Assembly (NCBI GenBank): GCA_027293795.1
Contig: JAPYLE010000155.1
Coordinates: forward strand, 1 to 8,859
Length of the DNA: 8,859 bases
Direction of reading: 5' to 3'
Origin: Rickettsia endosymbiont of Ixodes persulcatus
Lineage (GTDB): Bacteria; Pseudomonadota; Alphaproteobacteria; Rickettsiales; Rickettsiaceae
The notes beneath the pieces are model-generated. The model worked only from the letters and a program-made list of their open reading frames with translations, did no database searches and had not been told where the DNA came from. This document shows positions 1 through 6,914 of this stretch, piece after piece (positions within the stretch are counted from its first letter, which is position 1; each line of letters starts with the position of its first letter). The position numbers were made by a program, and so were the translations under genes.

Positions 1-326
1 CCAGCGGGGCAGCCCTTTGAAGTATACAGGTACGCCTGGTCTGGCAACCCTAATATTAAAGTCAAAAATTCGCCATATATTGCCCCGTCCGTCTAGATGG
101 TTTGACGTGAGTTTCGCCGAGTTGCTACGCTTTAAACCAGCGGGGCAGCCCTTTGAAGTATACAGGTACGTATAGCGACTATAGTAAACAGTACGTAATG
201 TCCTGACGTATTGAACTCATGGTGCTTGTGATGCTAACGCATTATGGCGCACATGGCAAGCTAAAGCTTTTCCATCTGGAAGAGATGGAGGTTTTAACCA
301 CCAAAGGGACTATAAATGGAGATTAA
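1..326. repeat. G+C-richer region with a 34-bp direct repeat of unknown origin
   Basis: A 34-base unit beginning CCAGCGGGGCAGCCC occurs exactly at 1-34 and again at 137-170, a 136-base period. The first copy touches the window edge, so the array may continue to the left. The stretch is visibly richer in G+C than the AT-rich remainder. Plus frame 2 is open from the edge to a stop at 171-173 (ending LRFKPAGQPFEVYRYV). On the minus strand one frame is open from about 216 to the edge without an ATG. Small hairpins lie at 171-183 (TATAG/CTATA), 272-288 (CCATCT/AGATGG) and 287-302 (GGTT-TT-AACC core). A 36-codon ATG frame sits at 219-326, with no ribosome site or similarity I recognise. It could be the tail of a mobile element or a dispersed repeat. 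Function unknown. Confidence 0.5.
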
Positions 327-344
327 TTCAGTGTTTGATAAGCT

Positions 345-999
345 ATTACTGAAGTTTTAATTATAGAAGAAAAAAATAAAAAAAGTGTTAATATTTCTTT
401 AAAGTAATGATATAGAGAGAGCAGGCTTTAATATAATTAGGGCTTCAACTCTAGAAAAAGCATTAACTTATTTTTTTAGTCAACCGCTTGCTATCATGAT
501 ATTAGTGCAGAATTACAAGAAAATCCTTTAATAACAATAAATAACGTTAGAAAAATTAATAAATTTTCTAGAACGCCTATAATCTTTTTATTATCAAACA
601 AGCAATTAAATTCAATAGAAATAGAGAATAACGTGCTATTTTTTTATAAGCCTTTCTTATCGGAGCAGATAGTAGCTTATAAAGAGTTTATTAAGACGTT
701 CTAAATCAGTTTTACAAGATAACATTATTAAATTTAAGAATATAAATAAAAGTATACAAAGACGGACTGAATATTCCTCTAGGTCCTACTGAGTTTAAAA
801 TTTTACGACTTTTTTCAGTTTCCAAATGAAGTATTTTCATGTCAAGAAATAATAAAATTTATGGGAAAGTGAAGAGGCCTTTAATGAACGTCTTATAGAT
901 GTTCATATAAATAGGATTAGAGAGACTTTAGGAAAAGACAATTTAATTATTAAAACCGTTCGGTTTATCGGTTATTGTTTAAATAAGGATAGCGACTAG
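345..999 (+). pseudogene. Decayed OmpR-family response regulator
   Basis: Translation in shifting frames gives recognisable parts of a two-component response regulator. About 354-404 reads VLIIEEKNKKSVNISLK. About 418-535 gives an amphipathic stretch (RAGFNIIRASTLEKAL). About 505-703 contains DISAEL, a possible phospho-acceptor Asp region, then TPIIFLLSN (strand 4-like) and FFYKPF with the conserved strand-5 Lys-Pro. The C-terminal DNA-binding half shows GPTEFKILRLF near 783-813, then VHINRIRETLG and TVRFIGYCL, the usual signature of the OmpR/PhoB winged helix and its wing, ending in TAG at 997-999. At least four frame changes or stops separate these pieces, so no working protein can be made. 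Which Rickettsia regulator this was cannot be told. No sensor kinase lies nearby in the window. Family assignment is fairly safe; the exact 5' limit is not. Confidence 0.8.
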
Positions 1000-1065
1000 A
1001 ATTTTGTTGTCTAAATTTTAAATTAACTCAATAAGCCAAAATTTTCTTTGTATTTATACGTTAAG

Positions 1066-1096
1066 TATGTTAATTATGTTTATGTATACTTATAAT
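1066..1096 (+). promoter_or_regulatory. Possible sigma70 promoter for the desaturase-tsaD pair
   Basis: A perfect TATAAT lies at 1091-1096, 62 bases ahead of the desaturase ATG. The -35 is poor: TGTTAA at 1068-1073 gives a 17-base spacer and ATGTTA at 1067-1072 an 18-base one. In DNA this AT-rich a TATAAT can occur by chance, so the call is tentative. No clear Shine-Dalgarno sequence precedes the ATG at 1159. Confidence 0.35.
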
Positions 1097-1158
1097 AAGA
1101 TTTTATTTAAAATTGCGTTGCCGATTTATATATTTTATAACTAAAAACCGTAAATTTT

Positions 1159-2352
1159 ATGTTAAGTAAACTAAATAAGCCTGCTTTATTTGCTTTAATA
1201 TTTTATCCTATTTTTATTATATCTCTTATAGTTAAATATTTGTTTGATTATGGAATAGGATTAGCTGAAGTTATTTTTATAATTGCTAGCTATTATATTA
1301 ATAATATTACAGTTGGGATCGGTTTACATAGGCTATGGTCTCATAATTCTTATAAAATAAATAAATATGCCGAGTTTATTTTAGTTATGCTGTCTGCAGG
1401 CACATTACAAGGACCGGCTTTATCTTGGGCATCGAATCATTATAAACATCATGCTTTTACAGATAAAGATCAAGACCCGCATACTCCTTTAAAATTTGAC
1501 AATAAATTTTTAGGTTTTATGTGGTCTCATATAGGATGGATGTTAGTCGGAAGCGGTAGTTATAAATCTATTGATCGCATTACTTGGGCTAAGCACGGGA
1601 AGAACAATTTATTAAAATGGCAGCTAAAATATTATTGGCAAATAGCAGCTTTTATGAATATTGTCGTACCTTTATTTATCGGTTATTTAGTCGGCGGTAC
1701 TATGCAATCAGCATATGCAGGATTTTTATTTATGGGACTCGGTAGATTCCTGCAACAGCAAGCAACATTCTGCGTCAATTCTTTATGCCACTTTGCCGGT
1801 AGTAAAAAATATTACAAAGGCACTGCCGGAGATATTTGGTGGATGGCATTATTCTTACTCGGTGAAAATTGGCACAATTACCATCATGCTTTTCCTTCAG
1901 ATTATCGTAACGGTGCAAAATGGTATCATTTTGACGTTCACAAATGGATAATATTTTTAATGAGTAAAGTCGGTTTAGCTTCAGAACTCGAACGTACTAC
2001 AAAAGTACGGATACAGGCAAAAATGCAAGAAACTTTAAGCTATCTTAGTGAAAAACAAAAGCATAAATTGAGCTTAATGCAAACTAAAATAGATCAGCTT
2101 CTAGAAAATTTATGCTTAAAAATTAAAGAGCTTGAAGAATCATCTATTACAATTAAAGAACAATTTAAAAAATCTTTTGTAGAAATACAAGAATCGCTTA
2201 AAAATTTAGCAGAGCAAATAAGTTCTGCAACACAAATAACAGAAAAACCTTCGGAAAAATTACTAAAAATAGTTAATAAAAAAATTATTGATGCTGAACA
2301 ATCTATTTATAAGCTGTATAATCAATTAAATACCTTTAAGGTATCTAATTAA
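1159..2352 (+). CDS. Membrane fatty acid desaturase with C-terminal coiled-coil tail
   Basis: This is an integral-membrane, di-iron acyl desaturase of the delta-9 acyl-CoA/acyl-lipid type. It would introduce a double bond into saturated fatty acyl chains and so control membrane fluidity. All three histidine boxes are intact: HRLWSH at residues 57-62, HYKHH at 94-98 and HNYHH at 239-243, with the accessory NSLCH at 207-211. Hydrophobic segments lie near residues 10-28, 36-55, 72-85, 117-131, 160-180 and 185-200, in the hairpin pattern of the family. The catalytic core ends near residue 275. The remaining roughly 120 residues are hydrophilic, Lys/Glu-rich and heptad-like (about 280-357 especially), and would lie in the cytoplasm. 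That tail is not part of the usual desaturase domain. The ATG at 1159 is the first in frame ahead of the first membrane segment. The gene stops 11 bases before tsaD, suggesting co-transcription. Specificity for chain and position cannot be read from the sequence. Confidence 0.93.
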   Translation: MLSKLNKPALFALIFYPIFIISLIVKYLFDYGIGLAEVIFIIASYYINNITVGIGLHRLWSHNSYKINKYAEFILVMLSAGTLQGPALSWASNHYKHHAFTDKDQDPHTPLKFDNKFLGFMWSHIGWMLVGSGSYKSIDRITWAKHGKNNLLKWQLKYYWQIAAFMNIVVPLFIGYLVGGTMQSAYAGFLFMGLGRFLQQQATFCVNSLCHFAGSKKYYKGTAGDIWWMALFLLGENWHNYHHAFPSDYRNGAKWYHFDVHKWIIFLMSKVGLASELERTTKVRIQAKMQETLSYLSEKQKHKLSLMQTKIDQLLENLCLKIKELEESSITIKEQFKKSFVEIQESLKNLAEQISSATQITEKPSEKLLKIVNKKIIDAEQSIYKLYNQLNTFKVSN

Positions 2353-2363
2353 TTTCAATTTGA

Positions 2364-3392
2364 ATGACAAAAATTTTAGGTATAGAATCAAGCTGTGATG
2401 ATACAGCTGTTTCTATAATCACCGAAAACCGAGAAATCTTATCTAATATAATCATTTCACAAAATACAGAACATGCAGTTTTTGGAGGTGTAGTACCTGA
2501 GATTGCTGCACGTTCTCATTTATCGAATCTAGATAAAGCATTAAAAAGTGTTTTAAAAGAAAGTCATACCAAATTAACGGAAATTAGTGCAATTGCTGCA
2601 ACTTCCGGTCCCGGTTTAATCGGCGGTGTTATAGTGGGTTCAATGTTTGCAAGATCGCTAAGCAGTGCTTTAAAAAAACCCTTTATTGCAATTAATCATT
2701 TAGAAGGTCATGCCTTAACCGCAAGATTAACCGATAATATCCCTTATCCTTATTTACTCTTGCTAGCTTCAGGTGGGCATTGCCAATTTGTAGCAATCTT
2801 AGGACTCAGAAAATATAAAATGCTAGGATCTACTATAGATGATGCCGTAGGCGAAGCCTTTGACAAGGTAGCAAAAATGTTAAATTTAGCTTTTCCCGGA
2901 GGACCTGAAATTGAGAAAAGAGCAAAACTTGGTAATTCTCATAAATATAAATTTCCAAAACCTATAATTAACAGCGGTAATTGCAATATGTCCTTTTCAG
3001 GACTTAAAACTGCCGTACGTACTTTAATAATGAGTCTAAAGGAAATTAATGATGCTGTAGTTAATGATATAGCGGCAAGTTTTCAGTTCACAATAGGAGA
3101 AATTCTAAGTAGTAAGGTACAGGATGCTATTAGAGCATATCAACAAATGATAAATAACTGTGATAAGAAAAATATAGTAATTGCCGGCGGTGTTGCTGCT
3201 AATAAATATTTACAAGAAATATTAAGTAGTTGTGCTAAAACATATGGTTATCAGCTTATTTATCCACCTATCCACTTATGCACCGATAATGCCGCAATGA
3301 TTGCATATGCAGGACTTGAGCATTACAATAATAAGTTATTTACTCCTTTGAATTTCTGTCCAAAAGCTAGTTGGAGCTTGGAAGAAATATAG
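2364..3392 (+). CDS. tsaD: tRNA N6-adenosine threonylcarbamoyltransferase TsaD
   Basis: TsaD (older names gcp, ygjD) transfers the threonylcarbamoyl group from threonylcarbamoyl-AMP to A37 of ANN-decoding tRNAs, with TsaB and TsaE as bacterial partners, in the cytoplasm. The 342 residues match the family's usual length. Visible ASKHA-fold motifs are GIESSCDDT at 6-14, the metal-binding HLEGH at 112-116, SGGH at 136-139, GEAFDKVAK at 163-171, FSGLKTAV at 211-218, GGVAAN at 275-280 and CTDNAAM at 306-312, whose Asp308 is the third metal ligand. The start at 2364 puts GIESS at the normal distance from the N-terminus and lies 11 bases after the desaturase stop. The Shine-Dalgarno is weak, so it may depend on translation of the upstream gene. 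The last codons and stop lie within the left arm of a palindromic repeat, which may have shaped the extreme C-terminus. The protein is essential in most bacteria and looks intact here. Confidence 0.97.
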   Translation: MTKILGIESSCDDTAVSIITENREILSNIIISQNTEHAVFGGVVPEIAARSHLSNLDKALKSVLKESHTKLTEISAIAATSGPGLIGGVIVGSMFARSLSSALKKPFIAINHLEGHALTARLTDNIPYPYLLLLASGGHCQFVAILGLRKYKMLGSTIDDAVGEAFDKVAKMLNLAFPGGPEIEKRAKLGNSHKYKFPKPIINSGNCNMSFSGLKTAVRTLIMSLKEINDAVVNDIAASFQFTIGEILSSKVQDAIRAYQQMINNCDKKNIVIAGGVAANKYLQEILSSCAKTYGYQLIYPPIHLCTDNAAMIAYAGLEHYNNKLFTPLNFCPKASWSLEEI

Positions 3393-3496
3393 TAAACACA
3401 GCCCCATTTTGTGACAGACGTGAGGAGCGAAGCCTATAATAATAGGCGCGAGTCGACGAACAACGTGCTACAGCATTCAAATCAGTTTACTATATT
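3386..3496. repeat. RPE-like palindromic element at the 3' end of tsaD
   Basis: A 111-base element is bounded by perfect 12-base inverted arms, AATATAGTAAAC at 3386-3397 and GTTTACTATATT at 3485-3496. Inside is a second hairpin, GCCTAT-AATA-ATAGGC (3432-3447), and a G+C-richer core with GAGGAGCGAAG and CGCGAGTCGACG. Size, palindromic ends and placement are those of the repeated palindromic elements dispersed in Rickettsia genomes, which insert both between and inside genes. The left arm contains the tsaD stop codon (3390-3392). I cannot assign the RPE family number without a search. In RNA the long arms would fold and could act as a transcript end for the desaturase-tsaD unit, although no clear U-tract follows directly. 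Confidence 0.75.
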
Positions 3497-3506
3497 ATTT
3501 TTAATA

Positions 3507-3534
3507 TTGACACTTCTTAATTTAGTAGTATGAT
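3507..3534 (+). promoter_or_regulatory. Strong sigma70-type promoter of the orphan gene
   Basis: A consensus -35 TTGACA at 3507-3512 is followed, after 16 bases, by TATGAT at 3529-3534, five of six matches to the -10 consensus. The predicted start is near 3541, giving a 5' leader of about 45 bases before the ATG at 3587. This is the best-looking promoter in the window, and it lies just beyond the RPE-like element. Confidence 0.7.
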
Positions 3535-3537
3535 ATG

Positions 3538-3562
3538 TAATTACCATGTGTCGTGGTAATTA
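3538..3562. promoter_or_regulatory. Operator-like inverted repeat at the predicted start site
   Basis: TAATTACCA (3538-3546) and TGGTAATTA (3554-3562) are perfect 9-base inverted arms around a 7-base centre. The repeat starts four bases after the -10 box and covers the predicted +1. It could be a binding site for a dimeric repressor or a 5'-end stem-loop that stabilises the mRNA. The sequence does not decide between these. Confidence 0.5.
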
Positions 3563-3574
3563 TCTATATAAAAA

Positions 3575-3579
3575 AGAGG
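3575..3579 (+). promoter_or_regulatory. Ribosome binding site AGAGG
   Basis: AGAGG lies seven bases before the ATG at 3587. It is the clearest Shine-Dalgarno sequence of the intact genes here and fixes the start of the orphan gene. Confidence 0.7.
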
Positions 3580-3586
3580 TAAGTTT

Positions 3587-4075
3587 ATGAGCAATAACAA
3601 TTATGAAAATATATACAAAGCATTTAATTGTTTTTCAGAAGCAACAAATTCTGCCTATTCAGCTGTAAATAATTTTTTAGAATTACCTAATGTATTTAAT
3701 AAATATCCTACCGTTATTTCTTTAATTTTTTCTAAAACAGCAAAATTAGACTCTAATATAACCAATATAATTAAAAACGGTGTTATTATATATGAGATAT
3801 CAACAACCTTAATAGGTGCTGTAAATACTTTTTATAATGATAAAAAACTAGTCGATAAAATATTAAAGGACGGACAAAATGCTATTAATAAACTTATTGA
3901 AACAACAAACTACTTATCGCCAATAGTTACAGATATTACAAACTCTTACTTAGTTGATCCGTATAAAGAAGAAAAAGCACTATTATTTGACTTACAAATT
4001 CCTAACTCTACTAGTAGTGATTATTATAAATTTTTAGGAGAAGTAATAAATTTAGCTGAAATTGAAAGTTATTAA
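3587..4075 (+). CDS. Hypothetical 162-residue protein, intact
   Basis: I do not recognise this protein. It is intact, with its own promoter, ribosome site and terminator-like palindrome, so it is probably expressed as a single-gene unit. The sequence begins MSNNNYENIYKAF and is rich in Asn, Ile, Lys, Ser and Tyr. There is no signal peptide and no segment long and hydrophobic enough to be a sure membrane span, although residues about 62-80 (IIKNGVIIYEISTTLIGAV) are moderately apolar. The pattern suggests a mostly helical protein. No catalytic or metal motif stands out and there is one Cys, at residue 14. Neighbours (tsaD before, clpB converging) do not point to a job. Base composition is like the surrounding Rickettsia genes, so recent transfer is not indicated. 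It is probably a lineage-restricted rickettsial protein; being a secreted effector or a structural protein is only speculation. Confidence 0.8.
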   Translation: MSNNNYENIYKAFNCFSEATNSAYSAVNNFLELPNVFNKYPTVISLIFSKTAKLDSNITNIIKNGVIIYEISTTLIGAVNTFYNDKKLVDKILKDGQNAINKLIETTNYLSPIVTDITNSYLVDPYKEEKALLFDLQIPNSTSSDYYKFLGEVINLAEIESY

Positions 4076-4079
4076 CCCT

Positions 4080-4115
4080 AAATTTAGGATAAGATTTAAA
4101 TCTTATCCTAAATTT
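4080..4115. terminator. Perfect 36-bp palindrome, probable bidirectional terminator
   Basis: An 18-base arm (4080-4097) is followed directly by its exact reverse complement (4098-4115), four bases after the stop of the 162-residue protein. The core is TTAGGATAAG/CTTATCCTAA and both flanks end in A/T runs, with TTTTATAA after the right arm. It would form a long stem in either transcript and sits between two converging genes, as expected of a shared rho-independent terminator. The U-tract is modest. Confidence 0.65.
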
Positions 4116-4183
4116 TATAAATATAAACCTAGCTGAAGTTTTAAAGACATTGCCTGCATAGATCGAAAAATAGTCAAAATATC

Positions 4184-4207
4184 ATACCGTGGGCTTAATC
4201 ACGGTAT
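4184..4207 (-). terminator. Hairpin terminator downstream of clpB
   Basis: ATACCGTG (4184-4191) pairs with CACGGTAT (4200-4207) around an 8-base loop. Read in the clpB direction it lies 43 bases beyond the stop and is followed by GATATTTTGACTATTTTTCG, a broken T-rich tract. It is a fair rho-independent terminator, G+C-richer than its surroundings. Confidence 0.55.
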
Positions 4208-4250
4208 TTAGCAAAACAACTCAAAGTACTAATAATTTTAGTAACTGGAC

Positions 4251-6827
4251 CTAGTTCACAAGCTTTATCCTTAGCTCTTCTTTTTCTCTACTTATTTTAA
4301 CCATTTTACCGCTACTTATTTCGCCTGCTAAAATCATCTTGGCTAAATTATTTTGTATTTTTCGCTGGATAAGGCGTTTTAAGGGTCTAGCTCCAAAGCT
4401 TGGATCATAGCCTTTTTCAGCTAAATAATTTAAGGCAGATTCATCAAATTCAAGAGTAATATTTTGTGCTAGTAAAATTTTCTTTAAGCTTTCAAGTTGT
4501 ATCTTAACGATGTTGTGGATATTGTTACAATTTAGGCGATGGAATAATATAATCTCATCTAGCCTATTTAAAAACTCAGGTTTAAATACTGCTCTAACAT
4601 ACTCCATAACCTCATCCTTAACTTTATAACTATCTTCACCTTCTTTTTGGTTAACAAGTATTTCTGCACCTAAATTAGATGTTAAAACTATAATAGTATT
4701 TTTAAAATCAACCGTTATACCTTGACTATCGGTTAATCTTCCCTCATCAAGTATTTGTAGCATAATATTAAAAATATCGGGATGTGCTTTTTCCACTTCA
4801 TCAAATAATATTACCTGATAAGGACGGCGTCTTACTGCTTCTGTTAGTACCCCGCCCTGATCATATCCGATATAGCCCGGAGGAGCTCCTATCAGACGAG
4901 AAATAGCATGTTTTTCCATATATTCCGACATATCTACACGAAGTATTGCATTACGATCATCAAAAAGAAAAGCGGCTAAGGCTTTGGTAAGCTCTGTTTT
5001 ACCGACTCCGGTCGGTCCTAAGAATAAGAACGAACCAAGCGGGCGGTTAATATCCTGAATACCTGCACGTGATCTTCTAACCGCATCACTAACGCCTTTA
5101 ATCGCTTCATCCTGACCTATAACCGATTCTCGTAATTTCTGCTCCATTACAAGCAAACGCTCACGCTCACTTGACAGCATAGTATCAATCGGGATTCCAG
5201 TAATACGAGAGATAATACTTGCTATATCACTTTCCGATACAATTTCTTTTAACAACCCTTGATTATCCATACTTTCGGCTTCCTGAATCTTTTTTATAAT
5301 CTCAGGTATAATTCCGTATTTTAGCTCACTAGCTTTAGCGAGATTAGCATTACGCTCGGCACGCTCTAGATCGATTCTTGCTCGTTCTAACTCTTCTTTG
5401 AGTTCTTGTGCTTGCTGTAGTTTAGACTTTTCCGCCTGCCATTTAGCGTTCATATCATATGATTTAGATTCTAACTTTTCGAGTTCTTCTGTTAAATGGG
5501 TAATTTTCTTTTTAGAATGCTCGTCATTTTCCTTTTTAAGTGCTGCAAGCTCAATCTTTATCTGAATAATACGACGATCTAATTCATCAAGCTCTTCAGG
5601 TTTACTTGACAATTCTATTTTCATACGGCTACAAGCTTCATCGATCAAATCAATAGCTTTATCAGGTAAATAACGATCGGTAATATAACGATTTGAAAGC
5701 GTAGCTGCTGCAACTATTGCACTGTCAGAAATTCGCACGGCATGATGTAGCTCATATTTTTCTTTAATTCCTCTAAGTATTGATATAGTATCCTCAACCG
5801 TCGGCTCACTCACGTAAACAGGCTGGAAACGGCGGGCAAGTGCCGCATCTTTCTCGATATATTTACGATATTCATCTAAAGTAGTAGCACCGATGCAGTG
5901 TAGCTCGCCACGAGCAAGCATCGGCTTTAGTAAATTCGAGGCATCCATAGCACCGTCGGTTTTACCGGTACCGACTAATAGATGCAATTCATCGATAAAT
6001 AAAATAATCTCACTGTTTGATTCTTTGATTTCACTAAGTACTGCTTTAAGACGCTCCTCAAATTCGCCTCGATATTTAGCTCCTGCTATTAATGCTCCCA
6101 TATCAAGCTCAATAATACGGCAGTTCATAAGCGATTCAGGTACATCTTTGCTAAAAATTCTTTGAGCTAAACCTTCAATTATAGCAGTTTTACCAACTCC
6201 AGGCTCACCAATCAATACAGGATTATTTTTCATGCGTCGTGATAGTACCTGCACGGTTCTTCTTATTTCCTCATCACGCCCGATTATTGGATCAAGCGTG
6301 CACCTTTCTGCAAGCTCTGTTACGTCTCTGCCGTATTTTTTTAGAGCATCATAGCTATTCTCTGCCGATTCGGTATCAGCTCTTTTACCTTTGCGAAGCT
6401 GCAAAATGCTAGCTGCTACTTTTTTACTACTAACTCCGTTATTCGTTAAAATTTTACCGGCTATAGTATTATTATAAGTTAATGCTTCAAGTATACATTC
6501 TATGGTTACAAAACTATCACCGCTATCCTTAGCAAGGCTGCTCGCTTTTTCTAAAACTTTAAGAGCTTCAGCAGAAGAATAAACTTGTCCTCCGCCTGCA
6601 ACTTGTACTTGCGGTATTTTATTTAGCTCTGCTTCGACTTGAGTATGTATTATATTTAAATCACCACCGATATTATTAATAATACTCCTGATAATGCCTG
6701 TTTCTTCACTTAAAAGACTAGATAATAAATGCAAAGGTAATATTTGCTGATGATCGTTTTTAGCAGCAAGCGATTGGCTACTAGCTATCACTGATTTAGC
6801 ATGTGTAGTAAATTTATCAATGTTCAT
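4251..6827 (-). CDS. clpB: ATP-dependent disaggregase ClpB
   Basis: ClpB is the cytoplasmic Hsp104-type AAA+ hexamer that pulls polypeptides out of heat-induced aggregates, working with DnaK, DnaJ and GrpE. At 858 residues it has the normal length. The N-terminal Clp repeat domain covers about 1-145. NBD1 has Walker A GEPGVGKT (207-214), pore loop KYRGEFEERL (251-260), Walker B ILFIDE (275-280) and the arginine-finger region ALARRF (329-334). The coiled-coil middle domain spans about 405-525; its presence and length separate ClpB from ClpA. NBD2 has Walker A GPTGVGKT (604-611), pore loop GYIGYDQGG (651-659), Walker B VILFDE (672-677), FLNRLDEI (752-759) and sensor-2 GARPLKR (812-818). No IGF/L loop for ClpP binding is apparent, as expected for ClpB. 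The start MNIDKFT matches the family N-terminus. The Shine-Dalgarno is poor. The gene converges on the orphan gene and is divergent from the decayed region at 6915. It looks fully functional. Confidence 0.98.
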   Translation of the reverse strand: MNIDKFTTHAKSVIASSQSLAAKNDHQQILPLHLLSSLLSEETGIIRSIINNIGGDLNIIHTQVEAELNKIPQVQVAGGGQVYSSAEALKVLEKASSLAKDSGDSFVTIECILEALTYNNTIAGKILTNNGVSSKKVAASILQLRKGKRADTESAENSYDALKKYGRDVTELAERCTLDPIIGRDEEIRRTVQVLSRRMKNNPVLIGEPGVGKTAIIEGLAQRIFSKDVPESLMNCRIIELDMGALIAGAKYRGEFEERLKAVLSEIKESNSEIILFIDELHLLVGTGKTDGAMDASNLLKPMLARGELHCIGATTLDEYRKYIEKDAALARRFQPVYVSEPTVEDTISILRGIKEKYELHHAVRISDSAIVAAATLSNRYITDRYLPDKAIDLIDEACSRMKIELSSKPEELDELDRRIIQIKIELAALKKENDEHSKKKITHLTEELEKLESKSYDMNAKWQAEKSKLQQAQELKEELERARIDLERAERNANLAKASELKYGIIPEIIKKIQEAESMDNQGLLKEIVSESDIASIISRITGIPIDTMLSSERERLLVMEQKLRESVIGQDEAIKGVSDAVRRSRAGIQDINRPLGSFLFLGPTGVGKTELTKALAAFLFDDRNAILRVDMSEYMEKHAISRLIGAPPGYIGYDQGGVLTEAVRRRPYQVILFDEVEKAHPDIFNIMLQILDEGRLTDSQGITVDFKNTIIVLTSNLGAEILVNQKEGEDSYKVKDEVMEYVRAVFKPEFLNRLDEIILFHRLNCNNIHNIVKIQLESLKKILLAQNITLEFDESALNYLAEKGYDPSFGARPLKRLIQRKIQNNLAKMILAGEISSGKMVKISREKEELRIKLVN

Positions 6828-6856
6828 GTAAATAATATATTTTAATAGATTATTTT

Positions 6857-6885
6857 TATATAATTATTTTAAATTAAAATAACAA
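6857..6885 (-). promoter_or_regulatory. Probable clpB promoter
   Basis: On the minus strand TTGTTA (6880-6885) and TATATA (6857-6862) are separated by exactly 17 bases, about 30 bases upstream of the clpB ATG. The -35 is preceded by CCC, giving CCCTTGTTA, which also resembles the CTTG core of alphaproteobacterial heat-shock (RpoH) promoters. Heat-shock control is expected for clpB but is not proven by this match. A 9-base inverted repeat, TTATTTTAA/TTAAAATAA at 6864-6882, overlaps the spacer and part of the -35; in such AT-rich DNA it may be chance. Confidence 0.45.
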
Positions 6886-6914
6886 GGGATGAAATAATTA
6901 TAAAATATTAACTT

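Noticed and set aside
1..170. CRISPR-like array suggested by the direct repeat
   Set aside because: Only two copies, a 102-base gap between them, and the gap itself looks like part of the repeated G+C-rich unit, so it does not fit CRISPR geometry.
1..216. Minus-strand open frame running off the left edge
   Set aside because: No ATG was found in it and no family recognised. Openness may follow from the G+C-rich repeat, so it is not called as a gene.
219..326. A 36-codon ATG frame (MVLVMLTHYGAHGK...) in the G+C-richer region
   Set aside because: It is short, has no Shine-Dalgarno sequence, and its codons overlap hairpins. It is likely incidental and is recorded within the repeat entry.
1000..1158. 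Possible tRNA or small RNA gene between the regulator remnant and the desaturase
   Set aside because: No cloverleaf, TTCGA-like T-loop or stable hairpin was seen; only AT-rich spacer with a tentative -10 box.
1715..1951. 78-codon plus-strand frame
   Set aside because: It lies wholly inside the desaturase in another frame; the desaturase has all its catalytic motifs, so this is a shadow.
5893..6165. 90-codon plus-strand frame opposite clpB
   Set aside because: It is antisense to the NBD1 part of an intact clpB; Ser/Pro/Ile-rich with no start signal, hence a shadow.
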